NCBI GenBank assembly: GCA_036877525.1
Contig: JAZGTH010000002.1
Span: 11,777,501 to 11,841,500, forward strand
DNA: 64,000 bases
Source: Chromobotia macracanthus
Taxonomy: Eukaryota > Chordata > Actinopteri > Cypriniformes > Botiidae
Reading direction: 5' to 3'
In this document: positions 54,301 to 64,000 of the stretch, piece after piece
Position numbering within the stretch: the first letter of the stretch is position 1
Layout of the letters: each line of letters opens with the position of its first letter
Program-made: the position numbers and the translations under genes
The notes under the pieces: generated by a model
What the model was told of the DNA's origin: nothing
What the model saw: only the letters and a program-made list of their open reading frames with translations
Databases searched by the model: none

Positions 54301-57141
54301 ATCTAATTATTTGGACTATATTTGGCCTAGGGCCAGAGTGTTTGTTTATGTCACTGTGATATGGTCATACATTAAAGTGCTCAAAGTCTGTGATTTATAT
54401 AGTTATATGATGTTATCAGCTGGTGTCCTGCTCAGCTATGAGCTATGTCTATATAGCACACCTATGTTTATATAGCACATAACAATATCTATATAGGGAC
54501 ATCCAATTGACTTCTATTGTTATTAAAGATAAGTAACAAAAAGATAATGTATTATTGATGAACACTCACCTAAATCCTAACTCTTTAAAACTTTAGGCCT
54601 TTTTCTTTAAGTGAATAAAGACATTGTTTAGTGTCACTATAAACAGATTTCCTGTTTTTAGGACATCCCAGTTTTGGGGACGGTTGTCCTCAGAAGTATA
54701 GCTAGTACAGTGAGTTTGCAAAACGTAATATGTAACTTGAATATGAAGCAGCCCACAATTCATAATAAATTACAGTGAGCTATGAATTAAATCTGTTCCA
54801 AAAATTAAGATTTTAAAATTCATAACCTGTCTCCATCTTGGACCATGTAAATGCCTGCAGTGTGAAAATTATCCTCACCTATCAAGATTATGATATAACT
54901 AATTACAAGCACACATGCCATATGTTTGACTGTGATGACTACACGTCTGACGCAAGAAAGATGGAGCGGCCCATTTCAAATGCAATCCCAGATTGATAAT
55001 CCAGCAGCCAGTCAATCTGCTGGCGTCTTGGGGTTCTTGCTAATTATGTACAATCTGCCCGACCCTATAACACTGTCCCACATGTAGACTGTACGAGTTC
55101 CAGCCTACTGGAGTAAGAAGATTAATGCATACAAAGATGTAAATCTTATCAATGTCAGTTCCACAAATCCAGTAGGAGCTAATTTTAACCTGCCTCAGAA
55201 AGACGGTAAACCAGCAGCGTTATGAATGAGTTTGAGTTATTTCACAATAAAGTGACTTTCTACAAGCTTCATAGACCCTGTTTTAGGTCATTCCCCTATT
55301 GTTTAATAGAAATGTGGGAACGCGTCATTCAAACTTCTATCAGCGTAATCTGTGGGTCTACAAGCATGCTGATGCACCTGAGTCTTACATAAGATGGCTA
55401 GATGTCTGTACTAATGGGCTGTTCTATTGAGAAGAATACTGTGAAGAACACCGTGTTGACTGTTTGGATTATACAAAGGTCTGTGATATCAGCATTAAGC
55501 CAGCTCACAATTTAAGGTTGTAAGAACATTTCCGTAATGTTTCCATTAAGTAACAAAAATGTTAAAAATATTGTTTTGAAAGTTCTTGGTTATAAGAATG
55601 TTATTTAAAATGTTTTTAAAAAATAAAAATGTTATTTAATTTCATTCTGTAATGTTAAAAAACGTTCCACTAAAAACTTAAGAATAACATTTTGATATAT
55701 ATCATATACAATGTTAAAAAAGTTCTGCTAACATTACTGCAAGAATGTGTCTTGGTAACATTGAAAGAACTTTTAAAGAATGGTGGCCAATGTTCTGAGA
55801 ACATTCAGTTCAATGCTTTAAACTAGGATCCTGAACAAACTGTATCAAAGGCCATTCAAATCAGCAATAGCAAATCAAATCATATTGGCTACTTCTGGTG
55901 TTAATCTGATATTTTCAAACACAAACGGTGACACTATTTGAGCAATTACACCCATGAGTATTAAGGTATTAAGTAAGTACATCCTCCATTACATAATACT
56001 CTTTAAACACACCTAATCTGTGTTGGGTTCAATGAAAGATTCCTCAGAGATTTATGTTAATATATACGAGAGAAATATTTCTATATATAAGAAATGTAAA
56101 GTATAGTTGAGTTGATGACTGTGCTGAAGACGTCACGTTTGTTCACTATTCTGACGAATGTCACTGTACGTTTTCAGCACATGCAATGTTTTTCAAAATC
56201 AAACTAATTCATTTTGACAGCCCTGCAGTTCTGTGGCAGCTCTGTTCTCTACTGTTACCCCCGCGCGACACAAAATTATTGACAAAATTCTTCTTCGGTT
56301 TAAAGGAATACACATTTGTTAGTATACAGAGAAAGCAGGTGTCAACCTGCTCAACCATTGTACAACATCAAAATATATAACATTAAAGAAGCACTACATA
56401 GTAATGTTTCACAATGTAAATCTGTAAGGCAGGTTGTAAAAGCTGTACTTTAGGTTCTGAAATGCGAGCAGGTCTTTAAACACAAAGCACAGCTCCTCAG
56501 CACAGAATTGTAATTCTCACACACAATTTAAGGTGATTTTAATAGGATTTCTTGAGCTTGCCTTTGACCAGCCCTTAGATCTACACAGATGACTTCAACA
56601 CTATGTGATCTGCCTAACAAGCATTGTTACTGTATCCTCTGCTGATCAAAGTAATGTCTTTACAGTTATCATCATTTAGTGTCAATGGTTTTTGTACTGG
56701 ACCTTTCACAATGACCCAAAAATGCTGTCCCCGAATGTCAGACCCGATCACCGACCTAAGAACAGCAATGCAGCAAAACTGCATTACAAGCAGTTTTGTA
56801 GTAAAACTCCCACATTAACAGGTAGGAGTGAATGGGAAGGATTACATTTGTATCATCATCTGATCTCAGATCAGCTTACCTATTGGTCTGCTGTTGGACA
56901 AATATGCTGTCTTTTCACGAGAAGAAAACTTGACGTCTTGAGACACCGAGAAGAGGCCGCTGGTGATGCGCCTGCTGGATGCGGGCTTGTCCGCTTGGTT
57001 GTCCCCGACCACTTGCAGGATCAGATTAAGCAGAGTTTGCTTCTCCTTCTGCTTAACCTCCTTGCTGTCCATACACCGGCTGGAGGTGATGAGCAAAACA
57101 ATCATACTCAACAATATGTGCCATCTCTTCTCAGCCCGCAT
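51386..57141 (-). CDS. alkal1: ALK and LTK ligand (ALKAL1-type, FAM150 family)
   Basis: Four exons, complement(51386..51450, 53089..53169, 54130..54183, 56880..57141), join in phase to a secreted protein of 153 residues. Residues 1-23 are a signal peptide (hydrophobic ILLSMIVLLI). A variable region follows with an amphipathic LLNLILQVV segment. From 91 comes the conserved cytokine domain: QRDTNLKDKFIEHFTGPV, FHRIYHNTRDC, HYKRCARLLTRLAMSPLC. The four cysteines Cys114, 128, 137 and 150 are the family's two disulfide pairs. ALKAL proteins activate the receptor kinases ALK and LTK, and in zebrafish control iridophore development. RDTNLKDKFI and SPLCTQS fit ALKAL1 better than ALKAL2, but the length is nearer ALKAL2, so the paralogue is not certain. 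Introns are 1.6, 1.0 and 2.7 kb. Confidence 0.9.
52038..52255 (+). mobile_element. Repeat family C copy, partial
   Basis: In alkal1 intron 3. Contains GTAGCGATTTTTTTCAGACAC, AAAGACTCTTCGCA and CCAATCATTACATTCAGTCCGAA, matching 20273-20600 in order. The rest of the intron is AT-rich and empty. Confidence 0.6.
53722..54015 (+). mobile_element. Repeat family A (GCTAAC MITE), full length
   Basis: A 294-bp copy with both ends: CCCCAGCTAACAATTTTAG and TTCCTGTTAGCTGGG. It lies in alkal1 intron 2 and is a good reference copy. Confidence 0.88.
54184..56879 (-). other. alkal1 intron 1
   Basis: Contains one family A copy (55499-55807). The stretch at about 54880-55200 is balanced in composition, with ATTA/TAAT words and CAGATTGATAATCC-type sites, and reads like a conserved enhancer; alignment would decide. 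Confidence 0.55.
55499..55807 (+). mobile_element. Repeat family A copy
   Basis: Starts AGCCAGCTCACAATTTAAGG, ends GGCCAATGTTCTGAGAACATT. The last bases of the right terminus are lost. Nearly all CpG sites have turned to TpG or CpA. Confidence 0.8.
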
Positions 57142-57700
57142 GGCTTTTCAGCCTGACAAAACAAGCAGAAATGGTCGTTACTTCTTCGCACCCAAAGTTA
57201 CCCGGTGCGCGCAAAATACGCACCACAGCTTTCCATTGTTGCATGCATAACGCAGGAGTTGTTTAACGAAAGATATAAATATCTTGTTAAAACAGAAACG
57301 ACAACTTACGCGATTTTTTATGGGTAGGTGCTTCTGCCTTTAAGGATGTGGACGCAAAATTGTCAGAGAAAAACAGATCGCACGACAGTTCCCGTTGCCA
57401 CGCGTAAAAGGTTCCCGGGTTCCCGTCTCTTTCTTGAGAACATGCGTCTTGTTTTTATACGTCAAGTGCGAAGCTTCTTGGATGTAATGCAATCGATTTC
57501 GGGTGGGTGGCAAGCAATATGGACATTTTTCTCTTAGTTTTTTTCTCCTCAACTCGTGGTCAGTTCCTTTGACATCCGCCCCTCCTTTCGTTTCAGATTG
57601 ATCACAGAAGTTGGGGTAACTATTAAAAGTGTGCCTCACGACTCCTCTCTCGGGGCTTTTAAATGAACCGTAGCCGGCGAGGTGTCGGATGCGCAAATGT
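57142..57700 (-). promoter_or_regulatory. alkal1 5' UTR, leader intron and promoter side
   Basis: The coding exon has an acceptor at 57153-57154, 11 bases before the ATG, and a consensus donor (CGC|GTAAGT on the minus strand) ends an upstream non-coding exon at 57310. The transcription start is not visible; the sequence beyond is modestly CpG-rich. Confidence 0.45.
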
Positions 57701-58135
57701 TTCTGGTGATATCCATTGCGCCATGTTCCCAAGAGAAATGATGGGGAGCCTTAAACATCCATACACTCACACTTCTCAGCATACGCTTGCTTAAATGCAG
57801 CTGAGCTAGGAAAACTATGCCTGGAAGTTTTTGGTCATGGATATTGAGTCTTGTGACTATCCTGGTAAGCCCTTTCCGCCTCCCAACTCGGGTTTGCATG
57901 TGGCTCTGTGCTGCTCCTACATTGGATTAAATTCAGATTAAAATCAAACATTTCATTGGAAACACTCAAGTTCGTGTTTATGATATTATATCACCATATT
58001 TTACATGTTTGAACTAAAATGTCAGAAGTACTTTCACACAGACAGACTATCTGTATGTCACTGAACCTTTCACATGGGAATTTGAGAGAAACTGGTTTCC
58101 CTCCTGACATCCAGACTGGGTCCGTACAGAACTAA

Positions 58136-58168
58136 ATGCAATGCAATGCAATGCAATGCAATGCAATG
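58136..58168. repeat. (GCAAT)n pentanucleotide repeat
   Basis: Six tandem copies of a 5-bp unit, AATGC. Confidence 0.9.
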
Positions 58169-58999
58169 AACAGAAAAAATCTCGTATATCTTGTATTATT
58201 TTTAAAAGTAACACGTATAGCAGTATTTGCCTCTTTGGGCAACAGTTAACACTATACCTGATCTGGGTACTTGTGCATTTTAGTACCAATATTATGATGC
58301 TTCATTTAAAATATGTTTTTTGCTCAAAACTGACAGTGGAATTTGCACATTGCAAAACTTGTACATACATTGAGTGAATGATTTGTGCCCTGTGATACAG
58401 CACAGCCTCCAGAATAATACCTAAGACATGATTATTAGTATATGGTTTACTTTCCACTGTATGTCTAAATGCTTGGTGTGAACTCTCCTCCAACGCTGTT
58501 ACAGACAAACTGCAACATTATTGTTTTTTGGGGACCTCACGTGGTGTGACTTCAAACTACATGTAATATAGGGTGTGTGTCAGTCAGCTCCCTAGTTTAA
58601 TTCAAAGGCAAAATCCTTCCAGCTCACTGAAACTTTCCCTCATACATCCCAGAATGCACCACACATTTTTACATTTTACTTTGGGACTTGCTCACGATGA
58701 CATATGGATAAATGGCTGCACACACATCGTGCAAGACAACTCAAAAAACAAAAGACAAACATAACAATCACGCATCGCTAGTGAACACAGTCTAGTTAAT
58801 TATAATTAATATTCGGCTGAAATGTGGTAATGTATCAAGTAACTAAACAATGATTTTTTTTTAAAAATAATGTACCTTAAACAACTTTAAACATAAATAA
58901 CCTTGAAAGATATCAGTAAACAGACTTGTTAATAAATACAAAGTCTGCCAAATGAATACATGTAAATTCAGTTATACGTGTGCCAATATTTGTCTAACA

Positions 59000-59106
59000 A
59001 CTTAAAAAGAGTGTTTTTGATATATGTGATATAATGTTTAACAAACATTCTACTATCATTACTGCAAGAACTTTGGGAGAACGACAGCCAACATTCTGGG
59101 AAGGTC
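59000..59106 (+). mobile_element. Repeat family A, right-half fragment
   Basis: GATATAATGTTTAACAAACATTC, TTACTGCAAGAACTTTGGGAG and ACAGCCAACATTCTGGGA align with the right half of full copies. Confidence 0.6.
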
Positions 59107-60485
59107 GACTGAGGACAAAGTTTATAAGAGAGATGTATAAAGTTTCTGAGACAGACAAAACCTAAAGAACAAGAGGCCATTACCACTAACCAGGCAGAAG
59201 TTACGTTATGTTATGTTCTCTTATTTGTAATTGCTGTTTAAACTGTGAAATACAAATTTACCAAGTTGACAGCCAATTTATCAAATACTGTGAAAGCTTG
59301 AGGACTCAAGATGTGATTAAATTCTATTTCACGATAGAAAGTGTTTTCATAATTTGTATTAGGAATGAACGTTATGATTTATTTTAACTTTTCGATGGCC
59401 AAGGACTTACTATTTTACTCTGGATATTGTATTTTCATCAAAATGTATTTCTTTGTGCAAAGAAAAAGACAAAAAAGCTGCATGAGGAGGAAATGATATT
59501 TTTTGGAATGGTAACATGAATTGTAACGTACCCCTTTTCCTGAACATTGTAAATCATAAATCTATTGAAATATTTACTGTGGTTCTGCAGCTTTACTGTT
59601 TCTGAGAAAGTTACCACCAGTAGATGGAACCCTAATACTGTTTCTTGAGAGTTTTTTTTCTCTGGCTTTGGATTCAAAACTGTCTCTTTATTCCCACTGG
59701 AACTTATTGTCCAGAACAGTGAGGCCAACAGGTGAACCACACGAGAAGAACATGAAGATGACTGTAAGAAGTTGACTGTTATTTAGCAGCTCAGGGAAGT
59801 GGAGGGTCGAGAACTAAAATGGACTATAAAAGATCAGATGTGGTTTATAGAGTGAAGGTGAGTGGAAGGTTTTCGATCCAGTAGTTTTACACAACGAAGA
59901 ATCAGTATTTTTCATTATTTTATGTTACCTGTATGTTATTTGTCCTCATGCCTAGTTTCCTTGTGTTACATGAATTAGTCATTATTAGTGTTGAAGTTAA
60001 TTAACCCATCCTCTGTTTCCTTGGGTTTCAATTTTCTTAACCTGTTTCTTGTTTAGTTAGCCCGTTCGATTGCTCCAGTATTTATAGATGTGTTTCCATA
60101 GTTATTTGTTCTGTCTACCATCAATGTAGAGGTTTGTTATTTTGTTTCTTTTTGTAGCGTGAGTTTTTGTGAATTATGTACTATTTGTTCGTTCATTTGT
60201 GATCTTATACAACCACCTGTGACGTTCTACTGACATCACTGCTTTTTGTAACATATTTACATGTTTGCAAATGTTTTTCCCAAATCAACTTGCATGGCAT
60301 ACAATACAACACAATACAAATCTTCCCTGGGGAGCAGACAAATGACTTTGACAATGTTGTGTGTCATCCTAACTAAAGTACTTCTGAATAGTAAAGCAAC
60401 ATGTTCATTTCCAGACTACCCAGAAGAGGAGGAGAGAGGTTCAGCTCTTATATTCACTGATAAGACACCGAACAGATAAACGTGT

Positions 60486-60941
60486 TTAATTCCAGATCCA
60501 GATCCAAGAATTACTTTCGGCCAACATTTTGGAGACATTTGGCAGACATTTTGGAAGCTGGCAGAAGAGCTGGCTGCCAAGGACGATGAAGATGGCAGCA
60601 ATACAACAGGAGTAAATGGTGACTGAGGCTATAGCATTCCCAAACCCTTGGTTGAAAGAAAGAAAATGGAAGACATAGATCTGCCTCTGGAAAAGAGGGT
60701 GATGAAGGGACCCCAAAACGAAGTAACAGGCCATTGTTAATGTGACCAACCACAATGCATTTCCCCATACAGCAATAAATGTTTTGGTTTGCTTGTGTTT
60801 CACTGTCTTTAATTTGTGATATAGCGGTATGTGCACGTAAACCAGCTGCAAAGAATTGCCCCAGTCGCCATTTATAGGCCTGCCTTCATTTCCGTGACGT
60901 AGCAACGTTGCTACGTTACACATTTGCATAATACCCGCCAA
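60486..60941 (-). other. hydrophobic open frame, unassigned
   Basis: 151 codons on the minus strand with two strongly hydrophobic stretches (AVWGNALWLVTLTMACYFVLG and ASVTIYSCCIAAIFIVLG). A VYVHIPLYHKLKTVKHK stretch faintly recalls the end of helix 3 and loop 2 of fish odorant receptors, but no upstream helices follow and no family is recognised. It may be chance or a relic. Confidence 0.15.
60897..60916. promoter_or_regulatory. 20-bp perfect palindrome with CRE and RFX-like half-sites
   Basis: ACGTAGCAACGTTGCTACGT equals its own reverse complement. TGACGT overlaps its left edge, and TAGCAAC/GTTGCTA resemble RFX half-sites placed back to back. Function unknown. Confidence 0.35.
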
Positions 60942-62727
60942 GTTCAGTTGAGTGAGCGATTTTCAATGTTTAGAAGACGAGCAAATTTAATTTTACAAAA
61001 TATGTTTTATATTTTTAATATTCATATTTTAATATTATATTTTTAAATGAAATATTTTTATATCCAATGTTTTAAAATTTACAAAATATATAATTTTGTA
61101 CAAAATTAACATAATTCCTCAATCACTGTTTTCGACAACTGCTTCCAGAACCGTAAGTGTGCTTTATTATTAACAGATTTATCTGCTGAAGAGAGTTAAT
61201 AGCAATATTTTGCGATATAAATCAGACTTACCTACGAACGTCCATAGATTGCGTTGTTGTTGTTGTTATTATTATTGTTATGATGAATATGTTTACAAGC
61301 ATCCACGGTAGCTCTCGTCGTTGTATCTTTCTATGCAAACTCGTTGTTTTGATAAGTTTTAATTTTTAAAAAAAATTTTAACCTAAAACTTTACCAAGGT
61401 TTACTTGTAATTAAAAGCGGTTTTGTTACGCAGTGGGCCAGCTGACCAATCAGAGCAGACTGGGAGAGAACAACAGCGTTTCAGGTGAGCCGTATAACAA
61501 AAAGTTTATTTGCTTATATATCTTTTTTTTTTGCAATATATATATAATATTATATATTGCTTATATATGTTGTACTCCTGTCATATACATGCATTCTACC
61601 AGACCCAAAAATAAGAATAAAAAATTTAAAAAAAGCGCAACTTACACGCTAGACTTAAAGATTGAGCGCCTTCAGCTGATCCACGACTGTAGGTGGCGCT
61701 CATTAACAATCGCACTTCTGATGATCAGCCCTGCAACTTTTACCATAGTGAACTTAAAACCTCACACAAACCTCACAGAAGTTAAATCTCTAGACACCTC
61801 AACACTGTTTCACTGTGTCATTTAGTCTGTCCATATGTTTTCCTAATGTTGTAACCTGTACCTGAATCAAAAGCGAAGAACAGCAAGATAATGTGAGACT
61901 CTGAGCAATTTTTATTTGGATCAAGACTAAGCGTGGATCTCGGATTTAGTTTAATCAGCGTAAATCTAATTGTGATAGGAAAAGTCCAGTATGTCTTGTG
62001 TATAACCACCACGTGTATAAACCACAACTCAAAATGTTCCTTTATCTATGCATATACCTAATTCTGTGTGTTTTTATTGACATATAAGCTGCACCTTGCT
62101 GGCGAGACCTCCATAGGTTCATGAGCTTACTAAACGACATTTGTAAAATAAGATGTTACTAATTGTGAAGCTAAGAAGCTTCCCTACTTAAGAATCCATC
62201 CCTAAGTCTGCGATGGGTGTCTAGGGTCCATACATAGAGGTGAAAGGTACATGCCTGAGATGTGTCAAGGACAACTAATGGGAGAAGGGGATTTTGTAGC
62301 CCCAGTTAGACATGTGGAGCTGTGATTGGTCTGGCCTGAAACTGAGACAGCCCCAGTCCAGGGTTTAAGGGATTATCTGAGATCAACAAATGGACAGCCA
62401 CTCTATCAAAGCAAAGCAATATGGTGCTGGTAAACATGTAGGTTTCATGCATGTTTCATTGATGTACATGGTTTGTGAAGTGCACCTGGACTTCTGAAAA
62501 GTTTTAATCGAGGTTGTGTTGCCACATTTCACTTGTGATTTTGATGCATTTGGGCATTTTGCGACTTTTATTTGTCTGATGTCCTGAAGGTCATACTGTT
62601 TGTTCTCTGTTCCTCTAGTTACACTCACATGCCCACCGTGTCATGGCCACAATGGATTACATTTTGCAGATCACATCACTTTTTATATATTTTTATAGCA
62701 TGATTACAAAATATCATTAACTACTGA

Positions 62728-62866
62728 TTTACATTTATGCATTTGGCAGACGCTTTTATCCAAAGCGACTTACAGTGCATTGAGGGTCTGCATTTTGTTC
62801 CCTGGGAATCAAACCCACAACCTTTGAACTGCTAATGCAATGCTCTACCAATTGAGCTACAGGAAC
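62728..62866 (-). mobile_element. tRNA-derived SINE, best preserved copy
   Basis: On the plus strand: TTTGGCAGACGCTTTTATCC and AAAGCGACTTACAGTGCATT, the fish SINE core, then GGGAATCAAACCCACAACC (B box complement) and CTACCAATTGAGCTACAG (A box complement). Confidence 0.9.
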
Positions 62867-64000
62867 ATGAAATGGATCTGTTTATATTCATGTAAATGAC
62901 AGATTTGTATTGAATAGTTTAAGAACTCTAAAGAGCAAAATAATATAACGGTTTGCCATGATTCCTGTGTAACTATGTGACTTTGAGTAGATTTATGGCA
63001 TGGGATCCATTCTTGATAAATCAGTTGTCAGCAGGGTGGACAAAGGCAGAACCAACGGAAATGTGAAACTCGCAGAGATGGGCTCCAAACACGGACCTGT
63101 GAGCTTAGGTGAAGTGTTCAGCTGTTTTGTCGAGTTCTAATTTCACCTAACAGATCCACACTTGGTCCTGGTTCGGTATCAAATTGCTATTTATATGGTG
63201 TCTTTGGGCCGTCGGTGATATCGCGTCCCTTTGCCGCGAAACTCTGCAGCTGCTAAATGCAACAGACCTTTAGGTCTAATCGGTAAAAATAGGTAACATA
63301 GGAAATGTCTAAGTATTAACTGTGAGCACCGTGCATAAAATTTCCTTTACAGAACATTCCAGGAATCCACTGCTGAGGCAACTAAAGGATGAAGAAATTA
63401 TAGTTTTCCGACTTTCTCACATGAATCTGTTTATCAAATGCTTTAATCCAGTCAAAGTCATATCCGGTCTCGCGGAACTTGACTGTCATGTTCTGGCCTT
63501 AGTTTTAAACAGGAATTTTTGTGTTTTGTCACATGACTGATTGCACAGTCCAATGAGCATTCAGAACGATCTTACGAGTGATTTCATATTTAAATGACAT
63601 TTAGAATCCTTTAATCTCCTGTGACCTTTCTGACTAGTTTGTCTTGGCAATTCTCTGAGAAATATGATTCATGAAGTAAGGAACCTGTGCTGCTGTAGAT
63701 AACCTCTGATCAGCACAAAATAAATCAATGAAAACATGATTCATGGGAATTAAATGTGCAATAGTGAGAACCCATGTCAGTGAATGATTTGGTCATATTT
63801 CTTTGGGTAAGTTTCTCAAAGCATAAATAGTCAATTAAGAGACAAATATGCAGTGCTATGAACCAGAAATCCTTTGGAAAAGATGGACAGTCCATCATCT
63901 CATCCCTGGTAAATGAAAACAATGCTAGCAGGCAGAACTTGTTCGTGTAGACAAGATGTTACTATCTTTATTTATAATGACGCACAGCTATTTTGGAAAA

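Larger units (their letters stand above)
57700..64000. other. intergenic right flank
   Basis: No gene supported with confidence. Seen: a short (GCAAT)n run (58136-58168), a family A fragment (59000-59106), a 20-bp palindrome (60897-60916), a hydrophobic open frame (60486-60941, minus), a SINE (62728-62866), and a small open frame at 63000-63140 in a compositionally conserved-looking stretch. Confidence 0.5.

Overview
The window is vertebrate nuclear DNA, almost certainly from a ray-finned fish and probably a cypriniform. It is AT-rich, its genes are intron-split with GT-AG junctions, and it carries tRNA-derived SINEs of the fish type, many short MITE-like repeats and long dinucleotide arrays. 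The species is inferred only. No bacterial, viral or CRISPR-like content was seen.

Six protein-coding genes could be rebuilt exon by exon with consistent reading phase. From left to right they are: prrg1 (minus, 2613-3970), a single-pass Gla-domain membrane protein; tmem47 (plus, 5820-11831), a four-helix claudin-like junction protein; tab3 (minus, 14215-17785), a ubiquitin-binding adaptor of the TAK1 kinase; nexn (plus, 25817-33962), the sarcomeric actin-binding protein nexilin; mindy4 (plus, 35449-41250), a deubiquitinase; and an ALK/LTK ligand gene, best matched to alkal1 (minus, 51386-57141). prrg1, tmem47 and tab3 are neighbours on human Xp21, so the left third keeps an old block. nexn, mindy4 and alkal1 come from other human chromosomes (recalled, not checked), so the order is a fish-specific mosaic. 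The genes do not form a pathway.

Promoter-like zones: an NRF1 site at the prrg1 5' end, a (GA)n tract and CpG-rich leader before tmem47, a CpG-rich stretch at tab3, two MEF2-like boxes before nexn, and an RFX X-box before mindy4. tmem47 and tab3 end tail to tail, with poly(A) signals about 140 bp apart.

The intergenic parts (about 19.2-24.7 kb, 41.8-49.1 kb, 57.4-64 kb) hold no gene I can support. They carry at least three interspersed repeat families, four SINE copies, microsatellites, and stretches that read like conserved non-coding DNA. The most unusual object is a 1.18-kb array of about twenty 59-bp units (44017-45195). It is an amplified terminal segment of the commonest MITE family of the window, and it keeps CpG sites that the scattered copies have mostly lost. 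I found no convincing undescribed multi-gene system.
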